In this document: piece by piece, positions 9,317-19,167 of the stretch
Layout of the letters: each line of letters begins with the position of its first letter
Position numbering within the stretch: the first letter of the stretch is position 1
Assembly (NCBI RefSeq): GCF_900167435.1
Contig: NZ_FUWS01000006.1
Coordinates: 1-64,000, forward strand
Length of the DNA stretch: 64,000 nt
Reading direction: 5' to 3'
From: Marinactinospora thermotolerans DSM 45154
GTDB taxonomy: Bacteria; Actinomycetota; Actinomycetes; Streptosporangiales; Streptosporangiaceae
The notes under the pieces: model-generated
The model's input: only the letters and a program-made list of their open reading frames with translations
Told to the model about the DNA's origin: nothing
Databases searched by the model: none
Position numbers and translations under genes: made by a program

Positions 9317-12084
9317 CCGACGACCAGAGGGGCCCGGCCCGGAGTGTCGGCGGTGCCGGTGGAGAAGAGGAGGGGCAGATCGTTGCGGCCGGCGATGCCG
9401 AGCTTGCGGTAGATGCGGGTGAGGTGCTGTTCCACGGTGCTGACGGTGATGTGGGCCTTACGGGAGATCTCCCGGTTGGTGTAGCCCAAGGCCGCCAGGG
9501 AGGCCACCCGGTGCTCCGCCGGGCTGAGCAGACCGCGCGCCCCCCGCGCCGGCCCCATCTCCCCGCCGCCTCCCGCCGTCGGCGCCTGCGCGGGCACGGC
9601 CGGCACCTCGGGGGACGGGCCGTCCGTCCCTCTCCGGCCGATCCCCCGCGCCTGCTGGCCGATGAGCCGCGCCTTGTCGTTCTCCCCCAGTTCGGCCAGG
9701 GTCCGGCCGAGCAGGGTGAGGGCCTGGCGCAGCTCGTTGTCGGGACCGGATTCCTGGAGCAGGTCGACGGCCTCGCGCAGCAGTGGAGGGCGCTGCCGAA
9801 GCTCCCTGGTCGAGGCCAGCACCATCAGCGCCATCCCCTTGGTGCGGGGGGTGTGGCCGTGGGGCAGGGCCCGGTGCCGGTCCAGGAGCCTGACGGCCCG
9901 CGCACGGTCACCGAGTTCGACCGCTGCCGTGGCCGCGCGCAGCGCCCAGGGCACGAGCAGCGGGTTGTCGAGTTCCCAGGTCCGCATCAGTGCCCCGCAT
10001 TCCAGCAGGTCGCTCAGTGCGGCGTGCGGCTGCCCCACCGCGATCTGGTGGCAGCCGCGCGCGGCGAGGTGATGCAGCCCGTAGCGGGTCCGGTACACCC
10101 CCGCGGGGAGCGGGATGCGCAGGTACTCGGCGGCGCGTTCGTGCTCCCCCGTCCAGGTGCACGCCTCGACCAGCGTGGCGATCGGCAGCGCCGCCAGGAC
10201 CCCCAGGCTCCGGATCGGCAGCGCCGTGAGGGCGCGTTCGGCATACCGGATCGCCGTGGCCGGGTCGCCGCGCCGCTCGGCGACGAAGGCGTGGAAGGCG
10301 GCGGTCACACTCGTCCACATCGGTGAGGAGCCCCGGGCCGCCCGCTCGCACAGGGCGTGGGACAGCGTGGCGGCCTCCTCAAGGCGGTCGGAGTAGACGA
10401 GGTGGAAGAGGGCGGACTCGGCCACTTCGACGCCGACGCCGTCGATCCGGGCGGACTGCAGGATGCGTTCCGCGGCCGCCGCTCCGGCGTCGGTCACCTC
10501 CCCGCGCAGACCGGTGGGCAGCAGCGCGGCCGGGGACCCACGCCGCCGCTGGAGCGGCGCGGCCCGGTAGCCGCCACGCAGCCGGTGGAACAGGACCGGA
10601 TGGGTGCCGGACATCCACTGTTCGGCGGTGGCCCGCCATTCGGCCGCCTCCTCGCCCGCGTCGGCCTCGAGCAACGCGTACAGCGACGCGGCCTCCTCCT
10701 CGTTGCCGTGCCAGAGCATGCAGGTGAGAAGCCAGTACACATCGGCGGGTCCCAGCAGACCGTCACGCGCGGCCTGGAGCAGCCGGGAGAGGTGGACGAG
10801 GGTGGCGGAGGGGTTGACCCGCCACTCGGCCTTGGCCAGGGCGACGACGAGGTCGACACGTTCCCGTTCGCCGGTGCACAGGTCCACCGCGTGCCGGAGG
10901 TAGCGCACGGTGACCTCGTGCTCGTCGGCGGCACGGGCCTGGTCGGCCGCCTCGCACAAGATGTCGAGGATCCAGGATTCCTGGAGCGGGCCGCCCTCCA
11001 GGACCCGGTCCGCGACCACGGTGGGCTGCATTCCCATTCCGTGCAGGACCTGGGCGGCCCGGGCGTTGAGTTCGCGGCGCGCGTCCGGCTCGATCGCCTC
11101 CAGCACCGCGTCCCTGGCCGCGGGATGGCGGAAGCCCTCCGCCCCCAGCAGCCCGATCGACTCCAGCCAGGACAGGGTGGCGGCGACGTCGGCGCGCTCG
11201 ACGCGCAGCACCCGGGCCAGCAGGTCTGGTGTGACGAAGGGGGCGAGGACGGCCGCCGCGTGGATGACCTGGCGGGCCGCGGGGCCGATGCGGTACAGCA
11301 GCGTGCGCACGCCTCCCCTGAACGCCTCCCCCGTGGCGCGACCGGCCGGATCGGCGGCGTAGTGCAGATCCTCGACGAGGGCGTGGACGAGCAGGGCGTT
11401 GCCGTTGCTGACGTCGTGGATCCACTCCGCGGTCGCCTCGTCTCCGGTCCCGTGGACCTCCTCCAGCAGCCGGGCGATCATGCCGGGCCGGTAGGAGGTG
11501 AGCCTGAGCCTGCGACAGTTCGGGTGGTGCATGAGGCCCGCCTGGATCCGCAAGGGGAGCCCCGACGGCCCTTCGGTGACCGTGAAAACGAGCAGGACCC
11601 TGGCTCCGTGCACCCGGTTGACGAAGTGGGTGAGCACTTCGAGGGAGATGGGGTCGGCGTACTGGACGTCATCGACAGTGATGAGTACAGTATCGTTGTC
11701 AGTACGCTGTGTGATGGCCCCCCACAGACCTTGGGTGATTCCGATCCAGTTGACGTCCTCCACCCTGACCCCGTCCGGTCCGGCGTTGAACATCGCCTCG
11801 CGCAGTTCCCTGAGTGCCCAGGGAGGCTCGTCGAACGACGTGGCAAGGCTCTGTGCGATCTGATAGACGACCCCGAGCGAGAGGTTCTGTTCATTCCTCA
11901 GACACGAGGCGCTCAGGTGGACGGTCTCCGACCGAACCGCGGCCTCGGCGAAGGCGTGCAGCGTCCGCGTCTTCCCGGACCCCGGCGGCCCGGTGATCAC
12001 CGCGATCCTCCCCCGCCGGTCGCCGATTTCGTCGAGCATCGACCTGAGAATGGTCAGCTCGGATTCGCGTTCAACCAGCTGCAT
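9313..12084 (-). CDS. LAL-type LuxR family transcriptional activator (STAND ATPase)
   Basis: The protein has 923 residues. An N-terminal AAA-like ATPase has Walker A GPPGSGKT (residues 32-39) and Walker B LITVDDVQYAD. A long helical TPR-like middle follows, then a C-terminal LuxR HTH (about 850-915: LSPAEHRVASLAALGYTNRE, HITVSTVEQHLTRIYRKLGI). This is the MalT/PikD architecture of pathway-specific activators in macrolide clusters. MalT, the prototype, binds short G-rich direct repeats near -38, which makes this gene the best candidate to bind the TAGGGG repeats in this cluster (inference). The start at 12,084 is preceded by AGAAGGAA. No TAGGGG box lies in its own immediate upstream region. 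Confidence 0.95.
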   Translation of the reverse strand: MQLVERESELTILRSMLDEIGDRRGRIAVITGPPGSGKTRTLHAFAEAAVRSETVHLSASCLRNEQNLSLGVVYQIAQSLATSFDEPPWALRELREAMFNAGPDGVRVEDVNWIGITQGLWGAITQRTDNDTVLITVDDVQYADPISLEVLTHFVNRVHGARVLLVFTVTEGPSGLPLRIQAGLMHHPNCRRLRLTSYRPGMIARLLEEVHGTGDEATAEWIHDVSNGNALLVHALVEDLHYAADPAGRATGEAFRGGVRTLLYRIGPAARQVIHAAAVLAPFVTPDLLARVLRVERADVAATLSWLESIGLLGAEGFRHPAARDAVLEAIEPDARRELNARAAQVLHGMGMQPTVVADRVLEGGPLQESWILDILCEAADQARAADEHEVTVRYLRHAVDLCTGERERVDLVVALAKAEWRVNPSATLVHLSRLLQAARDGLLGPADVYWLLTCMLWHGNEEEAASLYALLEADAGEEAAEWRATAEQWMSGTHPVLFHRLRGGYRAAPLQRRRGSPAALLPTGLRGEVTDAGAAAAERILQSARIDGVGVEVAESALFHLVYSDRLEEAATLSHALCERAARGSSPMWTSVTAAFHAFVAERRGDPATAIRYAERALTALPIRSLGVLAALPIATLVEACTWTGEHERAAEYLRIPLPAGVYRTRYGLHHLAARGCHQIAVGQPHAALSDLLECGALMRTWELDNPLLVPWALRAATAAVELGDRARAVRLLDRHRALPHGHTPRTKGMALMVLASTRELRQRPPLLREAVDLLQESGPDNELRQALTLLGRTLAELGENDKARLIGQQARGIGRRGTDGPSPEVPAVPAQAPTAGGGGEMGPARGARGLLSPAEHRVASLAALGYTNREISRKAHITVSTVEQHLTRIYRKLGIAGRNDLPLLFSTGTADTPGRAPLVVG

Positions 12085-13339
12085 CGACTTTTCCTTCTGA
12101 CGTAATCCCCGTGAACTTCTTTTCGGCAGCTCGCCTTCCGGAAAGTCAGATCATTTCCGGGAGAACACCCGACCTGGTCCAGGATGGGGTGATGGCACCA
12201 TGGACGAATGACCATGGAAGGCCCGCGAGCAGGATGGATTATCACGAAAAGGGCGTCCGCCCCGGCCTCGTTCCAGCCCTCCGGGATCGTCACCCGGGGC
12301 CGGCCCCCATTCCGCCGCCCTCGCCCTTCAACGCGAGGCACGGCTGCGGGTCCGGGATGGTGAAACAGATCGCAATCCGGCGTCACCACACTTCACGGCC
12401 TGGGCCGGGTGCTCGTTCCATGCGGCCAGGGTTCGACCTCCCGTCGGCGCGGCATACGCCTGGTCCGGCGCACCGCGGGGGCGGGGCGGCGCGTTCACTG
12501 TCGTCGGGCGCGGTGCCCGGGGGCCGTGCCACCCGTCCGGAGCACCGGTCACGAGGCTCCCGTTCGGAGCCCTGAGATCACCTAATTCAGCAGGACGGAT
12601 GGCGCACGTGCCATTCCCACCGCCTGCAAAGACTGTGCTTTGTACCGATTCAGACCTTTACTCCACCCTACTCAGACCACCCCAGAAAAATCTGTCCTCA
12701 TGCGGCCACATGTAATTCACGACACGGGGCCGCCACCCCTCACGGCCATTTCGTCACACCCGCCGTTCCCGGCCGCGCACCCTTCGCCTTTCCGCCTCTC
12801 ATAAAGGGGGGTCCGCCGCCCGCAGTCCCGCTGGTCCTGGAGGGAAGCGGCGAGCGCCCCCGCCCCTAGGGGGCGGATTCTCCGGCCGGAGGCGCGGCAC
12901 ACGTCCGGACCGCAAAACATCACACCCCTGAAGCGGAAGGCCCCTCCTCCCCCTTTCTCAGGAAAGCCACATATTCGCTGGTCGCCGCTTTTCCACGGCA
13001 CACCCGGACGGGGGAGTGATATTCGCCACTCCAGAAAAGCACGAAAAGCGAAAAACCTGCACAAAAACCGACAGAACACGCAGATCGCCTCGCGCCCCAC
13101 CCCCGGGCCCCGCCCCACAGCGCCCGCCCCGCCCCGGCGGGCACGGCACCGCGTCCCGCCCCCCTCTCCCCCCTGAAATCGGGAAAGGACCGTCCTTCCT
13201 CCCCAGCGGCCGGGCGGCCGCCACGGAACACGCCCGCGCCGAGGGACCCGGTCCGCCCCACCCCTAATCCCCACCGAGCCCACCACTCCCTGGGCAGGGG
13301 AGCGGCCGCCCTTGCCCGGCCGGACCGCATCGAGGGGGG
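12085..13339. other. Long intergenic region between the LAL gene and CCR2
   Basis: About 1.25 kb (1.5 kb up to the CCR2 start) without a convincing gene. Open frames here have no recognisable domain, lack ribosome sites and are Arg/Pro/Gly-rich shadows. It contains less GC-rich patches (12,560-12,720 and 12,960-13,080) and a perfect CCCCTAGGGG palindrome at 12,863-12,872 that includes the TAGGGG core. A TAGGGG on the minus strand lies at about 13,262-13,267. Confidence 0.6.
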
Positions 13340-13360
13340 TAGGGCGCGCGGTTCTAGGGG
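13340..13360 (+). promoter_or_regulatory. Variant LAL-like box upstream of CCR2
   Basis: TAGGGC (13340-13345) and TAGGGG (13355-13360) are direct repeats with a 15-bp period instead of 11. A -10-like TACGTA begins at 13,381, 26 bp after the second repeat. It would drive the CCR2-ligase-KAS III-aminotransferase operon with a leader of about 200 nt. Confidence 0.4.
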
Positions 13361-13582
13361 TGTCGGACGGCCGAGGGGCCTACGTACCCTCGACGCGGCG
13401 CACACCAGAGCGGCAGGTACCGGATGGCGCGCGCGCCGCCGACGTGCTCCGCGCCCCGGGCCGGAGAGGAACGGCCCGCAGACGGGGCTCGCCGTCCTAT
13501 GCGCCGGACGGCGGACCCACCCAGCGGCACAGGACCCGGGTCGACGTGGCCCGGCGGACCGGCGGCGACAGAAGGGAACGCA

Positions 13583-14926
13583 ATGGATCCACTGGCCGAA
13601 GCAGTCGTACGGGGCGCGGACCCGGCCGAGCTCGAAAAGACCGACACACCCACCGAGTACACCGCCGCGCACGTCCGCGCCGAGGACGTGGACATGTTCG
13701 ACGGGGTCGTCGACAAGGACGTGCGCAAGTCGCTGCGGGTCGGCAAGGTCCCGCTGCCGGAGCTGGCCCCCGATGAGGTGCTGGTCGCCGTCATGGCGAG
13801 CGCGATCAACTACAACACGGTCTGGTCGGCGATCTTCGAGCCGCTGCCGACCTTCCGTTTCCTGGAGCGGCACGCCCGCCGGGGTGGCTGGGAGGAACGG
13901 CACAACCAGCCCTACCACGTCCTGGGCTCAGACGCCGCGGGTGTCGTGGTGCGGACCGGCGCGGGCGTGCGCAACTGGAAGGTCGGCGACCACGTCGTGG
14001 CGAGCACGGTCTACGCCGACGGCGAGGAGCCGGCCACGCAGGCGGACGGGATGCTCGGCGCCACCCAGCGCGCCTGGGGGTTTGAGACCAACTTCGGCGG
14101 CCTGGCCCACTACACCGTGCTCCGCTCCTCCCAGCTCCTGCGCAAGCCGGCCCATCTGAGCTGGGAGGAGGCCGCCGTCAACCCGCTGTGCGCCGGCACC
14201 GCCTACCGGATGCTCGTCAGCGACCGCGGCGCGCGGATCAAGCAGGGGGACGTCGTCCTCATCTGGGGCGCCAGCGGCGGCCTCGGCGCCTACGCGACAC
14301 AGATGGTCCGCAACGGAGGCGGGATCTCGGTCGGCGTGGTCGGCTCGGGGCGCAAGGCCGAGGCGGCCCGCGCGCTGGGATGCGACGTGGTGATCGACCG
14401 CGAGGAGGCGGGGTTGATCACCCGCCCGGACGCCTCGCCGGACCAGGTGCTCGCGACGGGCAAGCGGCTCGGCAAGATCATCCGCAAGGAGGTCGGCGAG
14501 GACCCCAGCGTGGTGTTCGAGCACGTCGGCCAGAGCACCTTCGGCGTCTCGGTGTTCGTCGCCGCCCGCGGCGGCACGGTCATCACCTGCGGCTCCAGTA
14601 CCGGTTACCACCACCAGTTCGACAACCGCTACCTGTGGATGAACCTGAAGCGGATCATCGGCAGCCACGGCGCCAACCTCCAGGAGCAGTGGGAGACCAA
14701 CCGTCTCCTCGACATGGGCCGGATCGTGCCCGCCCTCACCGATCTGTACCGGTTGGAAGAGGTGGGCGAGGCCGCCCGGCTGGTCCAGCGCAACGGGCAC
14801 ATCGGCAAGGTGGGGGTGCTCGGCCTCGCCCCCGAGCCGGGACTCGGCATCACCGACCCCGAGCGGCGTGCCCGATTCGGCGAGGAGCGGATCACCACGA
14901 TGCGCTCGTTCGCCACCCGCGGCTGA
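13583..14926 (+). CDS. Crotonyl-CoA carboxylase/reductase homologue, alkylmalonyl-CoA type (CCR2)
   Basis: This 447-residue paralogue of CCR1 should reductively carboxylate 2-enoyl-CoA to 2-alkylmalonyl-CoA. It keeps INYNTVW, WGFETNFGG, the WGASGGLGAYAT nucleotide loop, VFEHVGQSTFGVSVF and GSHGANLQEQWETNR with the His. It differs from CCR1 in the segment before VFEH (no WKDPETPDP stretch) and at ANLQEQWE against ANYREAWE, as in secondary-metabolism CCRs. The ATG at 13,583 has AGAAGGGA upstream. It heads an operon with an acyl ligase and a KAS III, the combination known from reveromycin (RevT/RevS/RevR). A substrate longer than crotonyl-CoA is inferred from these neighbours, not from the enzyme alone. 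Confidence 0.92.
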   Translation: MDPLAEAVVRGADPAELEKTDTPTEYTAAHVRAEDVDMFDGVVDKDVRKSLRVGKVPLPELAPDEVLVAVMASAINYNTVWSAIFEPLPTFRFLERHARRGGWEERHNQPYHVLGSDAAGVVVRTGAGVRNWKVGDHVVASTVYADGEEPATQADGMLGATQRAWGFETNFGGLAHYTVLRSSQLLRKPAHLSWEEAAVNPLCAGTAYRMLVSDRGARIKQGDVVLIWGASGGLGAYATQMVRNGGGISVGVVGSGRKAEAARALGCDVVIDREEAGLITRPDASPDQVLATGKRLGKIIRKEVGEDPSVVFEHVGQSTFGVSVFVAARGGTVITCGSSTGYHHQFDNRYLWMNLKRIIGSHGANLQEQWETNRLLDMGRIVPALTDLYRLEEVGEAARLVQRNGHIGKVGVLGLAPEPGLGITDPERRARFGEERITTMRSFATRG

Positions 14927-15090
14927 CCCGTCCGCCCAGAGCCCGGCCCCGGCCGAGGCCGGACGCGCCCCGGCGGCGCGTCACCCTCGTCCGGGGCCGT
15001 CCCCGTGCCCTTTCCCCGGTCCCCTTTTCAGACGCAACCAGCCACATGCCCCGGCCGGGACGATCGGCCGCCACGACCACGAGGTATCCC

Positions 15091-16875
15091 ATGCCCAGCA
15101 GTTTCACCGGACACGTGCTGGACGTTGTCGAACGACACGGCGAGACGCGTTCCTACACGTTCCTGCGCGAGTCCTCCGGTGGGCTCGTCGAGGACACCCT
15201 GACCTATGCCGGACTCGACCTGCGCGCCAGGGAACTCGGCGCCCTGCTCTCGGAGAGTCCGGGGGCGGGTTCCCGGGCTCTGCTGCTGTACCCGGCGGGG
15301 CTGGGATTCCTGGAGGCGTTCCTCGGCTGCCTGTACTCCGGCGTCGTCGCGGTCCCGATCCCCCTGCCGACCAACCGGGCCAGCCTGGACCGCGTCGCCG
15401 GGGTGATCGCCGACTGCTCCGCCGAGATCGTCCTGACGGATTCCACCTGTCACGACGACGTCGTGGAGCGGCTGGCCCAGTCGCCCCCGCCCGGAGGGCC
15501 GGTCCCCGTCGTGGCCACCGACCGGCTGGGAGCGGGCCGCGCCGGAGCCTGGCGGATGCCCGCGCTGGGCCCGGACTCCATCGCGTTCCTCCAGTACACC
15601 TCCGGTTCGACCAGCGCCCCCAAGGGGGTCATGGTCACCCACGCCAACCTCCTCGCCAACGAGCAGAGCCTGCTGCACATCACCGGGCTGACCGATCAGG
15701 GCGGGATGGCCGGCTGGCTGCCGCACTTCCACGACATGGGGCTCATCGGGATGCTGCTGAACCCCCTGTACGCCGGGGCCGACTGCGCCTACCTGAGCCC
15801 GCTGGGGTTCATGAAGCACCCGTTCCGGTGGCTGGAGGCCATCACACGTTTGCGCGCCACCTGCACCGTGGCACCCGACTTCGCCTACGGGCTCACCGCC
15901 AACCGGGTCACCGACGAGGAGCTGGAACGGCTCGACCTGTCCTCCCTGCGGTCGGCGATCAACGGCGCGGAGCCGGTCCGCGCGCGCACCCTGCGCGCGT
16001 TCACGCGGCGCTTCGCCCCGGTGGGGTTTCGCCAGGAGGCGTTCCAGCCCAGCTACGGCCTGGCCGAGGCGACCCTGCTCGTGGCCGGCCCCTCTCTGGA
16101 GGAGGAGCCCGTGATCAAGGAGTTCGCCCCGGCCGGCCTGGAGGCGGGTGAGGCCCGCGAGACCGCCCCCGGTACGGGGCTGGCGCTGGTGGCCTGCGGC
16201 CGACCGGTGGACCTGGACGTGCGGATCGTGGACCCGCAGACCCACGTGGAACTGGCCGACACGATCGTCGGGGAGATCTGGGTACGGGGCGGCAGCGTCG
16301 CCGCGGGGTACTGGAACGCCCCGGAGAAGACCGCGCGGACCTTCCAGGCCACCCTCGTGGGCGAGAACGGGGCGTGGCTGCGTACCGGGGATCTCGGATT
16401 CTACGAGGACGGCCGACTCTTCATCGCCGGACGCGTTGATGACATGATCATCGTCAACGGCCGCAACTTCCATCCGCAGGATCTGGAGGATGCGGCTCAG
16501 GGCGTGCATCCGGCGTTCACCGCCCAGCCGGCCGCGGCCTTCGCGGTGGAAGCGGGATCGCGGACCCACATCATCCTCGTACAGGAGATCAGGAGGGGCA
16601 TGGCCCGCGACACGACGATTGAGGAGCTCGCCGAGCGGCTCCGTGCCACTCTGTCCTCATCCTTTGGCCTATCCCGGGTCGGGGTGTGCCTGGTCGCCGG
16701 AGGCGTACCGCGCACGACGAGCGGGAAGGTGCAACGGCGCCGCGCCCGCGCGCTGTTCCTGGAGAGCCGCTACCGGGTGTTCGCCACGGCGCTGGACGAC
16801 ACGGTCGAGGCGCTCGTGCGTGCGCAGCGCAGTGAGGACGATGGAACGGCCCGCGTCCCCGCGGAGGTGCGATGA
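15091..16875 (+). CDS. Fatty-acyl-AMP ligase / medium-chain acyl-CoA ligase family
   Basis: This 594-residue ANL-superfamily adenylating enzyme shows A3 YTSGSTSAPKGVM, the FAAL-like HFHDMGLIGM, A5 PSYGLAEATLL, A7 WLRTGDLGF, A8 GRVDDMIIVNGRNFHPQDLE and a C-terminal TTSGKVQRRR with the catalytic Lys. Activated acid goes to CoA or a carrier protein. RevS, a FAAL-like protein next to a CCR and a KAS III, was shown to be a medium-chain acyl-CoA ligase for extender supply, and the same role is inferred here. Another possibility is starter-unit loading onto the PKS. The ATG at 15,091 has a weak GAGGTA site. Its TGA overlaps the KAS III ATG, so the two are translationally coupled. Confidence 0.9.
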   Translation: MPSSFTGHVLDVVERHGETRSYTFLRESSGGLVEDTLTYAGLDLRARELGALLSESPGAGSRALLLYPAGLGFLEAFLGCLYSGVVAVPIPLPTNRASLDRVAGVIADCSAEIVLTDSTCHDDVVERLAQSPPPGGPVPVVATDRLGAGRAGAWRMPALGPDSIAFLQYTSGSTSAPKGVMVTHANLLANEQSLLHITGLTDQGGMAGWLPHFHDMGLIGMLLNPLYAGADCAYLSPLGFMKHPFRWLEAITRLRATCTVAPDFAYGLTANRVTDEELERLDLSSLRSAINGAEPVRARTLRAFTRRFAPVGFRQEAFQPSYGLAEATLLVAGPSLEEEPVIKEFAPAGLEAGEARETAPGTGLALVACGRPVDLDVRIVDPQTHVELADTIVGEIWVRGGSVAAGYWNAPEKTARTFQATLVGENGAWLRTGDLGFYEDGRLFIAGRVDDMIIVNGRNFHPQDLEDAAQGVHPAFTAQPAAAFAVEAGSRTHIILVQEIRRGMARDTTIEELAERLRATLSSSFGLSRVGVCLVAGGVPRTTSGKVQRRRARALFLESRYRVFATALDDTVEALVRAQRSEDDGTARVPAEVR

Positions 16876-17846
16876 TCCCCCAGCAGACGGGCGCGCGTAT
16901 CGTGGCCCTCGGCCACTACCTGCCCTCGCGCGAGGTCACCAACGACGAACTGGCCCAGCAGATCGACACCACCGACGAGTGGATCAGAACCCGCGTGGGC
17001 ATCTCCACCCGGCGCGTCGCCGAACCCGATGAGAGCGTCGCCGACATGGCGGTGGCCGCGGCGGCGAAGGCGCTCGCCCGTTCGGGGCTCGACGCGGCAG
17101 AGGTCGACCTGGTCACCGTCGCCACCTGCACCGCGATGGAGCGCATGCCCAACATCGCCTCGCGTGTGGCCCGGAGCCTGGACATCCGCGGCGCCGCGGT
17201 GTTCGACACCAACGTCGCCTGCTCGGGGTTCTGCTACGCGCTGGCGACCGCCGACCACGCCGTGCAGTGCGGGTCGAGCCGGGCGGCGCTGGTCATCGGC
17301 GCCGACAAGATGTCGGACTTCCTCGACTGGCAGGACCGCACGACCTGCGTCCTCTTCGGGGACGGCGCGGGCGCCGCGGTGGTCGCCGCCGGTGGAACGA
17401 CGCCCGAGCCCGGGATCGGGCCGGTGGTCTGGGGCTCCGAACCCGACCGTGGCGAGGCGATCCGGCTGGAGACCAGCGGGCCGGAGGGGCCGCGCGCCCT
17501 GTTCCGTCAGGACGGCCAGACCGTCTACCGATGGACGACCACGACACTGGCCTCCGTCGCGCGCCAGGCGTGCGAACGGGCCGGCGTGCCCCCGGAGGAA
17601 CTCGCGGGGATCGTCACCCACCAGGCCAACCTGCGCATCATCGATCGGATCGTGGACCGGTTGGGGGCGCACCAGGCCGTCGTCGCCCGGGACGTGGTCG
17701 ACTCGGGCAACACCTCGGCGGCCAGTGTCCCGATCGCCCTGTCCAAGCTCATCGAACAGGGGGCGCTGCCGACCGGGTCGCCGGTGCTGCTGCTCGGTTT
17801 CGGCGCCGGCCTGGCCTACGCGGCCCAGGTCGTCCGCTGCCCATGA
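16872..17846 (+). CDS. 3-oxoacyl-ACP synthase III (KAS III/FabH-like)
   Basis: The 324-residue protein has a complete KAS III triad: Cys in [12 protein letters not shown], His in ITHQANLRI, Asn in [14 protein letters not shown]. It condenses an acyl-CoA primer with malonyl-ACP without a phosphopantetheine-bound primer. With the adjacent ligase and CCR2 it fits the RevR-like de novo route, in which KAS III builds a short or medium 3-ketoacyl chain that primary metabolism turns into the 2-enoyl thioester for CCR2 (inference). Reductase and dehydratase partners are not in the window. The ATG overlaps the upstream stop (ATGA) and GCGGAGGTG serves as ribosome site. Confidence 0.93.
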   Translation: MIPQQTGARIVALGHYLPSREVTNDELAQQIDTTDEWIRTRVGISTRRVAEPDESVADMAVAAAAKALARSGLDAAEVDLVTVATCTAMERMPNIASRVARSLDIRGAAVFDTNVACSGFCYALATADHAVQCGSSRAALVIGADKMSDFLDWQDRTTCVLFGDGAGAAVVAAGGTTPEPGIGPVVWGSEPDRGEAIRLETSGPEGPRALFRQDGQTVYRWTTTTLASVARQACERAGVPPEELAGIVTHQANLRIIDRIVDRLGAHQAVVARDVVDSGNTSAASVPIALSKLIEQGALPTGSPVLLLGFGAGLAYAAQVVRCP

Positions 17847-17898
17847 CCCGTCCCATCCGGCGGCGCGCCGCCACCCGGCGAGACCGAAAGGACGATCG

Positions 17899-19005
17899 AT
17901 GACGATACCGGTGTGGGATTACCGGCCGGAACTGGAGGAGGAGCGGGCCGAGATCCACGACGCGGTGGACACGGTGCTCGACTCCGGCCGGCTCGTCCTG
18001 GGTGCCAGCCTCCAGGCGTTCGAGCGGGAGTTCGCGGACTACCACGGCGCCGGCCACTGTGTCGGGGTCGACAACGGGACCAATGCGCTGGTGCTGGCGT
18101 TGCGGGCGCTGGGGGTGGGCCCCGGTGACGAGGTCATCACCGTGGCGCACACCGCCGTGCCCACCGTGATCGCCATCGACGCGGTGGGCGCCCGCCCGGT
18201 CCTGGTGGACGTGCGCGAGGACCATCTGATCGATCCCGGGCAGGTCGCGGCGGCCGTGACCGAGCGGACCCGGGTGGTGCTGCCGGTCCACCTCTACGGC
18301 CGGTGCGCCGACATGACGGCCCTGCGCCGGATCGCCGACGAGCACGGCCTGCGGATCGTCGAGGACTGCGCCCAGGCGACCGGCGCCCGCCACGACGGCC
18401 ACCTCGCCGGGACCCTGGGCGACCTGGCGACCTTCTCCTTCTACCCGACGAAGGTCCTCGGCGGTTTCGGTGATGGCGGAGCCGTCCTCACCGGTGATGC
18501 GGGGCTGGCCGAGGAGATCCGGAGCCTGCGGTTCTACGGGATGAAGGAGCGCTACTACACGCTGCGCACCCCCGCCTACAACAGCCGGCTCGACGACCTG
18601 CACGCCGAGATCCTGCGCCGCCGGCTGCGCAGGCTCGACGGCTACCTCGCCCGCCGCCGCGCGGTGGCCGCGCGCTACGCCGAGGGCCTGGCGGACACGG
18701 GCCTGGTGCTGCCGGACCGCGGCGCGGACGACGAGCACGCCTACCACCTGTACGTGGTGCGCCACCCCGACCGCGACCGGATCGTCGAGGCGGTGCGGGC
18801 CGAAGGGGTCGGCGTGGGGATCCACTATCCCTGGCCCGTGCACACCATGACGGGGTTCGCGCACTTGGGGTATGCCGCCGGGTCCCTCCCGGTCACCGAG
18901 CGGCTCTCCCGGGAGGTCTTCTCCCTGCCGATGTACCCGACCTTGACCACGGACCAGCAGGACCGGGTGATCGAGGTCCTGCGCAAGGTGGTGTCGGCCG
19001 GCTAG
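17899..19005 (+). CDS. DegT/DnrJ/EryC1/StrS sugar aminotransferase
   Basis: This 368-residue PLP enzyme has the Schiff-base Lys in [16 protein letters not shown], the substrate/PLP motif [14 protein letters not shown], and a C-terminal GIHYPWPVH. It looks closest to the DesV/TylB group, which aminates C3 of dTDP-3-keto-6-deoxyhexoses (a judgement by eye). The window has no 3,4-ketoisomerase to supply that substrate, so a C4 amination of the RmlB product is possible. The ATG at 17,899 follows GAAAGGACG and begins where family members begin. It is the last gene of the CCR2 operon and ends 18 bp before a block of hairpins. Confidence 0.88.
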   Translation: MTIPVWDYRPELEEERAEIHDAVDTVLDSGRLVLGASLQAFEREFADYHGAGHCVGVDNGTNALVLALRALGVGPGDEVITVAHTAVPTVIAIDAVGARPVLVDVREDHLIDPGQVAAAVTERTRVVLPVHLYGRCADMTALRRIADEHGLRIVEDCAQATGARHDGHLAGTLGDLATFSFYPTKVLGGFGDGGAVLTGDAGLAEEIRSLRFYGMKERYYTLRTPAYNSRLDDLHAEILRRRLRRLDGYLARRRAVAARYAEGLADTGLVLPDRGADDEHAYHLYVVRHPDRDRIVEAVRAEGVGVGIHYPWPVHTMTGFAHLGYAAGSLPVTERLSREVFSLPMYPTLTTDQQDRVIEVLRKVVSAG

Positions 19006-19023
19006 GGGGCCGGCGCCAGCACA

Positions 19024-19162
19024 CCGTGGGGGGCGGACGCCTTGGCGTCCGCCCCCCACGGGCGTCTGCACCGTCCTATGCCCCGGCCGGGTCCCGACGG
19101 CAACCGCCCCCCTGCTCCGTGGGGCAGGGGGGCGGTCGCGGGCTCCGGGACGGCCGGAGCCC
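19024..19162. terminator. Three consecutive hairpins between convergent operons
   Basis: Three perfect stems are packed in 139 bp. The first is CCGTGGGGGGCGGACGCC (19024-19041) with its complement 19044-19061 (18 bp, tiny loop). The second is ACCGCCCCCCTGC (19103-19115) with 19124-19136 (13 bp). The third is GGGCTCCGG (19140-19148) with 19154-19162 (9 bp). They lie between the ends of the aminotransferase (+) and the terminal PKS gene (-). Confidence 0.8.
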
Positions 19163-19167
19163 TCCCA

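Noticed and set aside
10357-12105. Plus-strand frame opposite the LAL regulator
   Set aside because: Antisense shadow; the minus strand carries complete ATPase and HTH motifs.
12920-13918. Minus-strand frame crossing the CCR2 promoter and gene start
   Set aside because: It overlaps the conserved N-terminus of CCR2 and encodes Arg/Gly-rich sequence only.
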